The translations under genes were made by a program, and so were the position numbers. The notes below the pieces were generated by a model. That model was not told the DNA's origin and did not search any database. It saw only the letters and a program-made list of their open reading frames with translations. From Acidobacteriota bacterium (lineage in GTDB: Bacteria > Acidobacteriota > Terriglobia > Acidiferrales > UBA7541): a stretch of 54,626 nt of DNA. The stretch is from positions 1-54,626 of the forward strand of contig QHYK01000067.1 in NCBI GenBank assembly GCA_003224085.1. The letters are read 5' to 3'. Shown in pieces: positions 1 to 12,900 of the stretch (positions are counted from its first letter, which is position 1; each line of letters starts with the position of its first letter).

Positions 1-180
1 CCGATGGGGCCTTCCGCATCTCCTTACAGCGTCGGCGTCCCGGAGGAAGGTTCTTACGCGGCTGAATACCCGGCCCGCACGTTCCCCTGTCAACGCTTCG
101 ACGCTGCCCTTGCGAGCAGCTCCGCATGACTCGGGGCCGATGTGGGTCGCTAATCCACTACTACCGTATGACTTTTTCAT
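1..180. other. unassigned 5' edge sequence
   Basis: No gene is recognised here. Frame 2 on the plus strand stays open from the window edge to about position 252 and gives an Arg/Pro-rich translation without a recognisable domain, so it may be a fragment of a repeat or mobile element or simply open by GC bias. The segment should be compared with the sequence outside the window before it is given a name. Confidence 0.3.
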
Positions 181-191
181 TCACTACACCT

Positions 192-207
192 CGCCGGTTA
201 ACCGGCG
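192..207. repeat. 16-bp perfect palindrome before rhodanese gene
   Basis: The bases CGCCGGTTAACCGGCG form a perfect palindrome that ends 3 bases before the Shine-Dalgarno sequence (AAGGAG, 211-216) of the rhodanese gene. It could be an operator for a dimeric repressor, a translation-blocking hairpin, or the end of a mobile element. The sequence alone does not decide among these. Confidence 0.5.
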
Positions 208-225
208 CACAAGGAGAGCGGATTT

Positions 226-597
226 ATGGCTCACGCGCCGCAATTTTTGAAGCTGGTCAATGAGTCGAAGAAAAAGATCAAAGAAACGAACGTGGCCGAT
301 GTCAGGCGCCGCATGGATGCAGGAGAAAAAGTTCTGCTGGTGGATGTTCGTGAAGACAACGAATGGGCCAATGGCCATATTCCCGGAGCAATCCATCTCG
401 GAAGGGGCGTCATCGAGCGCGACATCGAGCAGCAGGTTCCCGATACCAAGACAAAGCTCATCCTTTACTGCGGCGGCGGCTTTCGCTCCGCACTGGCTGC
501 GGAAAACCTTCAGAAAATGGGTTACTCCAATGTGGAATCCATGGACGGGGGTTGGAAGGGCTGGGTTTCAGCAGGATTACCCACGGTCAAAGGCTGA
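226..597 (+). CDS. single-domain rhodanese-like sulfurtransferase
   Basis: A 123-aa protein consisting of one rhodanese domain. The active-site loop YCGGGFRS (about residues 84-91) carries the catalytic cysteine that accepts a persulfide sulfur, and the upstream VDVREDNEWANGHIPGA stretch is the usual CH2A-type signature with a conserved Asp and Arg. There is no signal peptide, so it acts in the cytoplasm. Single-domain rhodaneses move sulfane sulfur (thiosulfate, glutathione persulfide), but the natural donor cannot be told from sequence. The start is fixed by AAGGAG at 211-216, 9 bases upstream of ATG. It appears monocistronic: the next feature is a tRNA on the other strand. Confidence 0.9.
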   Translation: MAHAPQFLKLVNESKKKIKETNVADVRRRMDAGEKVLLVDVREDNEWANGHIPGAIHLGRGVIERDIEQQVPDTKTKLILYCGGGFRSALAAENLQKMGYSNVESMDGGWKGWVSAGLPTVKG

Positions 598-631
598 CAA
601 CTTAGCCCGCTTTGTTTCCCTCTCGAAAATC

Positions 632-707
632 TGGCTGGGGCGGGAGGATTCGAACCTCCACCATCCTCATTAACAGTGAGGTGTCCTACCGATTGGACCA
701 CGCCCCA
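632..707 (-). tRNA. tRNA-Asn (GTT)
   Basis: The reverse complement folds as a standard 76-nt tRNA. The acceptor stem is TGGGGCG/CGCCCCA with discriminator G and an encoded CCA at 632-634. The anticodon stem CCTCA/TGAGG closes the loop CTGTTAA, giving anticodon GTT (Asn). The T arm is GGAGG-TTCGAAT-CCTCC. All arms pair, so the gene looks functional. Confidence 0.95.
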
Positions 708-993
708 GCGGGGCCATCCCCGAAAAATGCGGGGAAACGCTGGAAGTAGGTGGGCTCGGCCGCAGAAAAAAGCGGGCAAGGCTGAGTCTAACATACCACG
801 AATCTGCCGAACCGCGCGAGGCCCGCGGTGAAATTAAATCCAAAAAAACGGCAACAAACGCACGCTGGAGTTCATCTACTAAACGCACCTAGGAAAGCAC
901 CGGCCATGCAGGTCTTTCCCCGATGCCGAGCGCCAAAGCCGTTTCGGGGTGCGCGATGAATTTGAATTTTTCGGCCAAACACTTGTCTTCAAA

Positions 994-1012
994 GTTTCTC
1001 GAAACGAGAAAC
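994..1012. promoter_or_regulatory. inverted repeat upstream of sigma-54-like promoters
   Basis: GTTTCTCG-AAA-CGAGAAAC is a perfect 8-bp dyad with a 3-base centre. It lies 14 bases upstream of the first -24 element and 67 bases upstream of the second. A dyad at this place could bind a bacterial enhancer-binding protein or a repressor. This is an inference; no known consensus is claimed. Confidence 0.4.
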
Positions 1013-1026
1013 ATTCGGAACAGTAC

Positions 1027-1042
1027 TGGCACGGATATTGCA
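1027..1042 (+). promoter_or_regulatory. sigma-54 type -24/-12 promoter, distal
   Basis: TGGCACGGATATTGCA matches the sigma-54 consensus TGGCAC-N5-TTGCA at every defined base, with the correct spacing between the GG and GC dinucleotides. The predicted transcript start is near 1053, about 120 bases before the actA start codon. Sigma-54 promoters need an AAA+ activator, so the operon may be switched on by a specific signal rather than expressed constitutively. Confidence 0.6.
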
Positions 1043-1079
1043 TTCCAGAAAGTTTTATTGGAAACTAAGCGGTCAAAGT

Positions 1080-1095
1080 TGGCCCGGGTTTTGCA
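1080..1095 (+). promoter_or_regulatory. sigma-54 type -24/-12 promoter, proximal
   Basis: TGGCCCGGGTTTTGCA has the same spacing as the distal element and differs from TGGCAC-N5-TTGCA only at one base of the -24 half (CCC for CAC). The predicted start is near 1106. Two such matches 53 bases apart and in the same orientation, directly before an operon, are unlikely to be chance. Confidence 0.5.
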
Positions 1096-1171
1096 CTTCC
1101 CGGTTAACATGTGGGACGCCCTAGCATAAGGGCCCTTCGAGCGCGCTCCCCACCAAAGTGCGAAAAAAGAC

Positions 1172-1831
1172 ATGGCTCAGATTTTTCATCGAAGCACCAA
1201 CTTCATCTCTCGCTTTAGTGTCTTTTCATTTATTTTTATGATGGGGTTTGCAGTCCTGGCGGTGCTCGCGGCGGCGCGTTCCCCTTACCTGACACGGCAG
1301 AACATTACCCGACAGCAGCCCATCCAGTTCAGCCACAAACACCACGTGGGGGACGACGGAATCGATTGCCGCTACTGCCATACCAGCGTGGAGACCTCCG
1401 CCTTTGCCGGGATTCCCCCTACGAAAACCTGCATGAATTGCCATTCTGTGCTTTTTAGCAACGCAGGATACCTCGAGCCGATTCGGGAAAGCTACCGCAC
1501 CGACAAATCGATTGAATGGGTGAAAATACACCGTCTTGCAGATTTCGTGTATTTCAATCACAGCATTCATGTGAATAAGGGTGTTGGCTGTTCCACGTGC
1601 CATGGTCGAGTGGACGAAATGCCGCTAGTTTTTCAGGCAAACACCCTCCTGATGCAATGGTGCGTGGAATGCCACCGCAATCCGGCGCCCAATCTGCGGC
1701 CAATGGACAAAGTGTACGCCATGGATTGGACACCGACACCGGATCAGGAAGAGCTAGGCAAGAAATTCATGAAGGAACGCAATATCCGTACGACGGCCGA
1801 GCTGACGAGTTGCTCGACCTGTCATCGCTAA
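1172..1831 (+). CDS. actA: alternative complex III subunit A, pentaheme cytochrome c
   Basis: A 219-aa protein with an N-terminal membrane anchor (about residues 15-36) and five CxxCH heme-binding motifs: CRYCH (66-70), CMNCH (87-91), CSTCH (140-144), CVECH (164-168) and CSTCH (214-218). Five hemes is the defining number for ActA of alternative complex III (ACIII), which oxidises quinol and replaces the bc1 complex. ActA faces the periplasm and passes electrons on towards ActE or the terminal oxidase. It is the first gene of the actABCDEFG-sco-coxBACD operon; actB starts 8 bases after its stop codon. Confidence 0.92.
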   Translation: MAQIFHRSTNFISRFSVFSFIFMMGFAVLAVLAAARSPYLTRQNITRQQPIQFSHKHHVGDDGIDCRYCHTSVETSAFAGIPPTKTCMNCHSVLFSNAGYLEPIRESYRTDKSIEWVKIHRLADFVYFNHSIHVNKGVGCSTCHGRVDEMPLVFQANTLLMQWCVECHRNPAPNLRPMDKVYAMDWTPTPDQEELGKKFMKERNIRTTAELTSCSTCHR

Positions 1832-1839
1832 CGGAGCGT

Positions 1840-5036
<3,197 letters not shown>

Positions 5037-5040
<4 letters not shown>

Positions 5041-6419
5041 GCACCACCCGGCCGCCAATCGATTCTCCCGCAATCCGCCGTCTGACCACGGTGCTCGGCC
5101 CGGGCCACACCTTCGGTTCGGTCACCGACAAAATCAGCTCCATTGTTCTCACCCGTCCGACTTCCTTCGGTTGGTTCGTAGGTTTCGCGATGGCATTCGG
5201 CTTCACCGCCTTGATGACCATCGCCATCGGTTGGCTGTTCATCAAAGGCGTCGGCATCTGGGGCATCGACATTCCCGTCGGTTGGGGCTTCGCCATTGTG
5301 AATTTCGTTTGGTGGATCGGTATCGGCCACGCCGGAACGCTCATCTCCGCAATCTTGTTCCTCTTGAATCAAAAGTGGCGTACCTCGATCAACCGGTTCG
5401 CGGAAGCCATGACGCTCTTCGCCGTCGCCTGCGCCGGCATCTTCCCGCTGATTCATACCGGGCGCCCGTGGATGGCCTTCTACATGTTCCCGTATCCCAG
5501 CACGATGGGGCTCTGGCCGCAATTTCGCAGCCCGCTCATCTGGGACGTTTTTGCAGTTTCCACCTACGGTACCGTTTCGCTGCTGTTCTGGTTCGTCGGC
5601 CTTATTCCGGATTTGGCCACGCTTCGCGACCACGCCACTACCAAAGCCAAACAAATCATCTACGGCATGCTCGCCATGGGTTGGCGCGGTTCCGTGCGTC
5701 ACTGGCACCGCTACCAGTCGGCCTACCTGCTTCTAGCCGGTCTGGCTACGCCGCTCGTGCTCTCCGTGCACACCATCGTTAGCTTCGACTTCGCCATCGC
5801 CATCGTTCCCGGCTGGCACACCACCATCTTTCCCCCGTACTTCGTTGCCGGTGCCATCTATTCCGGCTTCGCCATGGTGCTCAGCATCGCCATTCCCCTT
5901 CGCAAAGCGTATGGCCTCGAAGACTTCATCACCCTGCGCCACCTCGACAACATGGCCAAAGTCATGCTCGCCACCGGCTTAATCGTTGCCTACGGATACT
6001 TCTTCGAATTCTTCATGTCCGTCTACAGCGGCAACAAATTCGATGTGTTCCTCGTGAACCAGCGTCTTCACGGTCCTTATTCTCACTTTTACTACGCGCT
6101 GATTCTCTGCAACATTCTCTTGCCGCAGTCCCTGTGGTCCTACAAGTTGCGCCACAACGTCCCGTTTCTCTTCTTCATGTCCATCATCGTCAATACCGGC
6201 ATGTGGCTCGAACGCTTTGTCATTGTCGTGATCAGCCTCACGCGCGATTTCACGCCCTCGGCCTGGGGACGCTATCAGCCGACCTTTTGGGATTGGGCCA
6301 CGTTCACCGGCACGATCGGATTCTTTATCATGCTTCTCTTCCTGTTCGTGCGCGTTCTTCCGGCGATCTCGATCGCGGAAATGCGCGAACTGGTAGCGGA
6401 GACTTCTGAGGAAAGTTAG
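5037..6419 (+). CDS. actC: alternative complex III subunit C, NrfD/PsrC-like quinol-binding membrane protein
   Basis: A 460-aa polytopic protein of the NrfD/PsrC family with about ten membrane helices. It is the likely quinol-oxidising subunit of ACIII that hands electrons to the Fe-S clusters of ActB. Its ATG overlaps the actB stop codon (ATGA at 5037-5040), which indicates translational coupling. The polar N-terminus (about 50 residues) and the motif region around WWIGIGHAGTLISA are typical of ActC. The C-terminus is charged and ends just before actD. Confidence 0.93.
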
Positions 6420-6422
6420 GAA

Positions 6423-6968
6423 ATGGAGCAGCATCGTTCACATATATATGGCGTGATGGCGGAGTTCGACACTCCCGACCAGCTCGTTCATGCCGTGGAA
6501 AAGGCCCGCGCCGCCGGCTATCGCCGCATGGATGCCTATACGCCGTTCCCCGTCGAAGGCCTTGCTCAGGCCATGGGCCTGAAGCGCAATATGGTGCCCT
6601 TTATCACCCTTCTCGGCGGTTTCGCCGGCGGGCTGGGTGGTTTCGGTTTCCAGTACTGGGTGAACGTTATTTCATTTCCGATGAACATTGGGGGCCGCCC
6701 GCTCAATAGCTGGCCGGCGTTTATTCCAGTTACGTTCGAGCTAACGGTCTTGGGCGCGTCTCTTTGCGCCGTTTTCGGCATGCTGGCTCTAAATCGCTTG
6801 CCTCAGCCGCACCACCCCGTTTTTAACGTGAAGCGTTTCGTCCATGCCACTTCCGACCGCTTTTATCTTTGCATCGAGGCGCGCGACCCCAAGTTTCATA
6901 TCATGGAAACGGTGCGCTTCCTCCAGGGCCTCGATCCGCATCATGTGAGCGAGGTGATGGATGACTAA
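6423..6968 (+). CDS. actD: alternative complex III subunit D (DUF3341)
   Basis: A 181-aa protein with the DUF3341 pattern. An N-terminal soluble part (YGVMAEFDTPDQLVHAVEKA, then a GYRRMDAYTPFPVEGL stretch) is followed by two membrane helices (about residues 60-82 and 97-120) and a short C-terminal soluble part. ActD is a structural membrane subunit of ACIII without cofactor ligands. The gene starts 3 bases after the actC stop and overlaps actE by 8 bases. Confidence 0.9.
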   Translation: MEQHRSHIYGVMAEFDTPDQLVHAVEKARAAGYRRMDAYTPFPVEGLAQAMGLKRNMVPFITLLGGFAGGLGGFGFQYWVNVISFPMNIGGRPLNSWPAFIPVTFELTVLGASLCAVFGMLALNRLPQPHHPVFNVKRFVHATSDRFYLCIEARDPKFHIMETVRFLQGLDPHHVSEVMDD

Positions 6969-7593
6969 CGCCTCGCGTCTTCTTCTCGCAGCTTGCACCG
7001 CGGCGGGCCTCTTCTTTGCGGGCGGCTGCCGCTATCTCAAGCAAGACATGGCCAATCAGCCCAAGAATCTTCCGCTTTCACCTTCGGATTTCTTTGAGGA
7101 TGCCCGCTCCGAACGTCCGCAGGTGGAAAACACCGTGGCCCGCGGCTCGCTTGCCGACGATGCGCTCTTCGTTCCCAAGGATTCGAACGCCTTTCCCTTG
7201 CCTGTGAATCGCGAGCTTCTAGAGCGCGGCCAGGACCGCTTCAAGATTTTCTGCACGCCCTGCCACGGCTTACAGGGTGACGGCAACGGCATGGTCGCCA
7301 TGCGCGGCATGAAGCACCCGCCCAGCTTTCACCAGGATCGCCTGCGCCAGGCCCTCAACGGCTATTTCTACGACAACATAACCAACGGCTTTGGGGCGAT
7401 GTTTGGCTATTCCGCGCAAATTCCTCCGCGTGACCGCTGGGCCATCATCGCCTATGTTCGCGCTCTGCAGTTGAGCCGCAACGCGAAGGTCGCCGATCTC
7501 CCTGCGGAGCTTCGCGAAAAGTTGAATCGCGCCGGATCATCTGGCGCAAACGAAGCAGGAACCGCAAAAGACCCGGCAGGAGGCCACCACTGA
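6961..7593 (+). CDS. actE: alternative complex III subunit E, monoheme cytochrome c lipoprotein
   Basis: A 210-aa lipoprotein: a hydrophobic leader ends in the lipobox AGGC, with Cys 23 as the lipidation site. One CTPCH motif (98-102) binds heme c, and a downstream Met-rich stretch (MVAMRGMKHPPSF) supplies the likely axial methionine. ActE is the periplasmic monoheme subunit of ACIII and a probable exit point for electrons to the caa3 oxidase. Start and stop codons overlap those of actD and actF, as expected in a tightly coupled operon. Confidence 0.92.
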   Translation: MTNASRLLLAACTAAGLFFAGGCRYLKQDMANQPKNLPLSPSDFFEDARSERPQVENTVARGSLADDALFVPKDSNAFPLPVNRELLERGQDRFKIFCTPCHGLQGDGNGMVAMRGMKHPPSFHQDRLRQALNGYFYDNITNGFGAMFGYSAQIPPRDRWAIIAYVRALQLSRNAKVADLPAELREKLNRAGSSGANEAGTAKDPAGGHH

Positions 7594-8810
7594 TGGCGGT
7601 GCAAGAATATCCGGCACCGGAGAGTGTAAGCCGTCTACAAACGCGCGCTTTTGGTGTGGGCGCCATCGCTCTGCTGCTGGCCATTTTCGGCGCTATGCGT
7701 TCTCCCGGTGCTTTTTATCAGTCGTACTTGATGAGCTTTCTGCTGGTCCTGGGTGTGACTCTCGGCTCGCTCGGTCTGGTGATGTTGCAGCATCTAACGG
7801 CAGGCCACTGGGGAATCATTATTCGCCGTCCGCTCGAATCCGCCACCCGCACGCTCCCACTCATCGCGATTCTTTTTGTGCCTATCGCGCTTTTTGGCAT
7901 GCAGTACCTGTACACGGGCCATGGCGAAGAGAAAGGCTGGCTCAATGCCCCGGCGGTGGGCGAGGGTGCCCTTTCTAACTTCCAAAAATCCTATCTAACG
8001 ACTCAAGGACCGCTGGGTTTTTACGGCCGCGCCGTTATCTATTTCGTGGTCTGGCTGGGGCTGATGTTTATCTTCAACATTTGGTCGAAGCAACAGGACG
8101 TCAACCGGACCGACCGTGCGCTACGGCAGCGGTTCAGGATCCTCGCCGGCCCCGGCATTATTCTTTACGTTTTCGCCATGAGTTTCGCGGCCATTGATTG
8201 GGTGATGTCTCTCTCCCCGCACTGGGCTTCTACAATTTATGGATTCATCCTTGTAGGCGGGCAGCTCATCTCCTCCATGGCGTTCATGATCGCCGTGGTT
8301 GTGCTGCTTTCTCGTGCCGAGCCTTTTTCGAGCATCCTTCAGCCGCGCCATCTGCACGACCTGGGCAAACTGCTTTTCGCCTTTGTCATGCTTTGGGCCT
8401 ATTTTGATTTCTCGCAGCTGCTGATCATCTGGTCCGGCAACCAGCCCGAGGAGATTACCTTCTATCGCACGCGGCTCTACGGGGAATGGGGCATCGTCGC
8501 CGTGTTTGTCGTGGTCTTCCATTTTTTTGTTCCTTTTTTCCTGCTCCTCTCCCAGGACCTGAAGCGCAACGCCAAAGTCCTTCCGAAAATCGCCCTGTGG
8601 CTCATCCTCATGCGCCTGGTTGATCTTTTCTGGATGACGCGGCCGGAGTTCACCTCGAGCGCCGTGCCCACTTGGCTCGATCTGGTAGTTCCCGTCGCCC
8701 TCGGCGGGCTGTGGCTCGGCTTCTTCGCTTTCAACTTGAAGCAAAGTCCGCTCCTCCCGCTCGGCGATCCGAAATTAGGGGAGGCTATTGAGCAGCACCA
8801 TGAGCACTGA
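7593..8810 (+). CDS. actF: alternative complex III subunit F, polytopic membrane protein
   Basis: A 405-aa protein with about ten membrane helices, related to ActC/NrfD but shorter. In known ACIII, ActF packs beside ActC and may take part in proton translocation. Its ATG overlaps the actE stop (TGATGG). The C-terminus ends with a short His/Glu-rich tail. The order A-F here is the complete canonical set with no gene missing. Confidence 0.9.
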   Translation: MAVQEYPAPESVSRLQTRAFGVGAIALLLAIFGAMRSPGAFYQSYLMSFLLVLGVTLGSLGLVMLQHLTAGHWGIIIRRPLESATRTLPLIAILFVPIALFGMQYLYTGHGEEKGWLNAPAVGEGALSNFQKSYLTTQGPLGFYGRAVIYFVVWLGLMFIFNIWSKQQDVNRTDRALRQRFRILAGPGIILYVFAMSFAAIDWVMSLSPHWASTIYGFILVGGQLISSMAFMIAVVVLLSRAEPFSSILQPRHLHDLGKLLFAFVMLWAYFDFSQLLIIWSGNQPEEITFYRTRLYGEWGIVAVFVVVFHFFVPFFLLLSQDLKRNAKVLPKIALWLILMRLVDLFWMTRPEFTSSAVPTWLDLVVPVALGGLWLGFFAFNLKQSPLLPLGDPKLGEAIEQHHEH

Positions 8811-9267
8811 GCATCAAAAAGCCGGACCAACTGCGGGCCAGCCGCTTCGCCACCCGGATGTCGCCTTCGAAGAGCGGGACGTTAAGGTCGGGACCATCTA
8901 CTGGTATCTTTTCGCCCTCGGACTGGCTACGGTTGCCGCGCTGGCGATTTGCGTTTTCATCTTGAACTTTACCTCCAAACTTGCTGCCTCCTCAGATGTG
9001 CCGCCTCCTCCGTCCCGCGCCGCTTTCGGCAAGGACTATCCGCCGGAACCGCGCCTCCAGGGTGTTCCCGGCCACGACACGGACCCGCAGAAGGACCTGC
9101 GTCAAAAGATGAAAGCCGACATTGACGCTAATGAGCAATGGCAGTGGATTGACAAGAATGCCGGCATCGCCCGGATTCCCGTTGAAGACGCGATGAAGAT
9201 CGTCGCGGAAAAAGGTTTGCCGTCGTTTTCTGCACCCTCGGCGGAGAAAAAATCGGGGAAGAAGTAG
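8800..9267 (+). CDS. small single-helix subunit at the ActG position
   Basis: A 155-aa protein with one membrane helix (about residues 33-57) and a soluble C-terminal part that carries a WQWIDKNAGIARIPVEDAMK stretch. A seventh small subunit, ActG, occupies this position in some ACIII operons, and this protein may be its counterpart, but identity is inferred from position and topology. The ATG at 8800 (overlapping the actF end by 11 bases) is preferred; another ATG lies 12 bases upstream in the same frame. Confidence 0.65.
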   Translation: MSTEHQKAGPTAGQPLRHPDVAFEERDVKVGTIYWYLFALGLATVAALAICVFILNFTSKLAASSDVPPPPSRAAFGKDYPPEPRLQGVPGHDTDPQKDLRQKMKADIDANEQWQWIDKNAGIARIPVEDAMKIVAEKGLPSFSAPSAEKKSGKK

Positions 9268-9271
9268 CGAC

Positions 9272-10123
9272 ATGAAAGTGGTTCACCACATTTTCGCAAT
9301 TGTCGCGCTGCTCGCGGCGTCCTGCGCCTTGCCGGCGCAGACCGTTCCCGCCAACACAGGCCCCGCCGCGGCTACCATGCCTCCCGCCTTGCAGAATGTC
9401 GGCTTCGAACCGCCCCTCAACGGTCCAATGCCGCTCGATCTCCGGTTTCGGGATGAAACCGGCCGCGACGTTCCGCTTCGCGAATTTTTCGGCCAGAAGC
9501 CCGTCGTGCTGGCTTTCGTCTATTACCGTTGCCCGATGCTCTGCGACCAAGTGCAATCGGGCGTGGTTGGCTCTCTGCGCATGCTTTCTTTCAACCCCGG
9601 CCGCGACTACCAAGTGGTTTTCATCAGCTTTGATCCGCACGACACCCCCGAAATGGCTGCGGAGAAAAAGAGGGCGGCGGTTGAACGCTTTCACCGGCCG
9701 GAAACCGTCTCAGGCTGGCACTTCTTGACCGGCTCCCAAAAATCCATTGACGCCGCCACGCGCGCCGCGAACTTCCGCTATCGCTACGACGCGAAATCCA
9801 ATCTGTTCGCCCATGCCAGCGGCGTCCTGCTCTTGACCGCTGATGGCCGCATCTCCCGCTACTTCTACGGCGTCGAATATCCCGGCCGCGACATGCGCCT
9901 GGGCCTGGTGGACGCCTCGGCCGGAAAGATCGGCTCGCCCATCGACCACGTTCTGCTGCTCTGTTACCACTACGACCCCTCGAACGCCACCTACAGCGCT
10001 TCCATTCTCAGGATCATCCGCATCGGCGGCATCCTGACAATTCTCACTCTTGTTGGGGGCATTTGGCTTTCTCGCCGCCGCGAACTTCGCGCGGGCCATT
10101 CGAATTTTCAAGGAGCGCCCTAG
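9272..10123 (+). CDS. sco: SCO1/SenC family copper chaperone
   Basis: A 283-aa exported protein. After a signal peptide (residues 1-23) comes a thioredoxin fold with the copper ligands CPMLC (Cys 87 and Cys 91) and a distal His in FAHASGVLLL (near residue 182). The family delivers copper to the CuA site of cytochrome oxidase subunit II or keeps its cysteines reduced. A C-terminal membrane helix (about 250-270) anchors it to the membrane, which is seen in ACIII-linked SCO proteins. It sits directly before coxB, whose CuA centre is the expected target. Confidence 0.9.
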   Translation: MKVVHHIFAIVALLAASCALPAQTVPANTGPAAATMPPALQNVGFEPPLNGPMPLDLRFRDETGRDVPLREFFGQKPVVLAFVYYRCPMLCDQVQSGVVGSLRMLSFNPGRDYQVVFISFDPHDTPEMAAEKKRAAVERFHRPETVSGWHFLTGSQKSIDAATRAANFRYRYDAKSNLFAHASGVLLLTADGRISRYFYGVEYPGRDMRLGLVDASAGKIGSPIDHVLLLCYHYDPSNATYSASILRIIRIGGILTILTLVGGIWLSRRRELRAGHSNFQGAP

Positions 10124-10127
10124 AGCC

Positions 10128-11108
10128 GTGCAATCGCAATTGCCATTGTATCCCCCGGAAGCGTCCAACTTCGCGCCCCACGTGGACAGCCTGATGGTTT
10201 TTATCACCACCATCTCATTCCTCTTTGCCTCCGCTATTACCGTCGCCATCGTCTATTTCTTTTTCAAATTCCATCGCCAGCAGCCCAATGCAGTCGGTGT
10301 TCCCATCTACGGTGATATGCGCCTCGAGTATGCGTGGATCATCGTTCCTTTGATCCTTGCGCTCGGTATGTTCAGCTGGGGCGCCGTGGTTTACGTCGAC
10401 TATCGCCACAACCCGCCGGACACTCTCGACATTTACCTCATCGGCAAACAGTGGATGTGGAAGGTGCAACAACCCAACGGTCTGAAGGAAATTAACGAAC
10501 TGCATGTCCCTGTCGGACGCAACGTCCGCTTGACACTGGCCAGCGAGGACGTTATCCACGACTTCTTCGTGCCCGCCTTCCGCGTGAAGATGGACGTCGT
10601 CCCCGGCCATTACAACACCATGTGGTTCCGTCCCACAAAGCCCGGCCGCTACCACTTTTTCTGTTCGCAGTATTGCGGCACGAACCACGCCATCATGGGC
10701 GGATGGGTCACCGTCATGGAGCCTACGGATTACGCCGCGTGGCTTTCCGGCTCCTCGGGTGCCGAAGCCAATCCCGTCGCGGCCGGCGAAAAACTCTTTG
10801 TGGAAAGGGCCTGCGTCACCTGCCACGTGGCGAACGGCACCGGGCGCGCCCCCTCTCTCAATGGGGTGTACGGTGCCCAGGTTCTCCTGGCCGACGGAAC
10901 CACCGTTGCCGCCGACGACGCTTACATCCGCGAATCGATTCTCGAGCCCAATGCGAAAATTGTGGCCGGCTATCAGCCGCTCATGCCCACGTTCCAGGGA
11001 CAACTCACGGAGGAGCAGATTCTGGCGCTCATCGCCTACATCAGGTCTCTCGAATCACAGCCCGTTCCCGAAAAGGGTGCGGGAATCGCGCCGTCGGCAA
11101 GAAAGTAA
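10128..11108 (+). CDS. coxB: cytochrome c oxidase subunit II with fused cytochrome c domain (caa3 type)
   Basis: A 326-aa protein: two N-terminal membrane helices, a cupredoxin domain with the CuA motif [12 protein letters not shown] (from about residue 179), and a C-terminal cytochrome c domain with CVTCH (about 228-232). The heme domain makes this a caa3-type subunit II, able to take electrons directly from ACIII without a mobile cytochrome. The GTG at 10128, 12 bases after AAGGAG (10110-10115) and 4 bases after the sco stop, is the likely start; the frame is open further upstream inside sco. Confidence 0.9.
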   Translation: MQSQLPLYPPEASNFAPHVDSLMVFITTISFLFASAITVAIVYFFFKFHRQQPNAVGVPIYGDMRLEYAWIIVPLILALGMFSWGAVVYVDYRHNPPDTLDIYLIGKQWMWKVQQPNGLKEINELHVPVGRNVRLTLASEDVIHDFFVPAFRVKMDVVPGHYNTMWFRPTKPGRYHFFCSQYCGTNHAIMGGWVTVMEPTDYAAWLSGSSGAEANPVAAGEKLFVERACVTCHVANGTGRAPSLNGVYGAQVLLADGTTVAADDAYIRESILEPNAKIVAGYQPLMPTFQGQLTEEQILALIAYIRSLESQPVPEKGAGIAPSARK

Positions 11109-11115
11109 AGAGATT

Positions 11116-12792
<1,677 letters not shown>

Positions 12793-12800
12793 TAGATCTT

Positions 12801-12825
12801 GTAGGGGCGGGTTTGCCGCCCGCGT
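12801..12825. repeat. REP-like hairpin 1 in coxA-coxC spacer
   Basis: GGGCGG (12805-12810) pairs with CCGCCC (12816-12821) over a 5-base loop. The element opens with TTGTAGGGGCGGG, a form typical of short dispersed bacterial hairpins. It lies 12 bases after the coxA stop. Confidence 0.6.
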
Positions 12826-12854
12826 GACAACCAGTAAGAAGTCGCACACCGGTT

Positions 12855-12882
12855 TTGTAGAGGCCGGGCTTTAGCCCGGCAA
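12855..12882. repeat. REP-like hairpin 2 in coxA-coxC spacer
   Basis: GCCGGGCT (12863-12870) and AGCCCGGC (12873-12880) form a perfect 8-bp stem with a TT loop, preceded by TTTGTAGAG, so it resembles hairpin 1. It lies 20 bases before the coxC start codon and could protect the upstream mRNA from 3' decay or change the ratio of CoxA to CoxC. Confidence 0.6.
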
Positions 12883-12900
12883 AAGGAAAAGGAGCCCCGC

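Larger units (their letters stand above)
708..1171. other. intergenic leader between tRNA-Asn and the respiratory operon
   Basis: About 460 bases without a credible gene. The left part should hold the tRNA promoter (minus strand). The right part holds an inverted repeat (994-1012) and two -24/-12 promoter matches (1027-1042 and 1080-1095) pointing at actA. Short ORFs here have no homology signal that I recognise. Confidence 0.6.
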
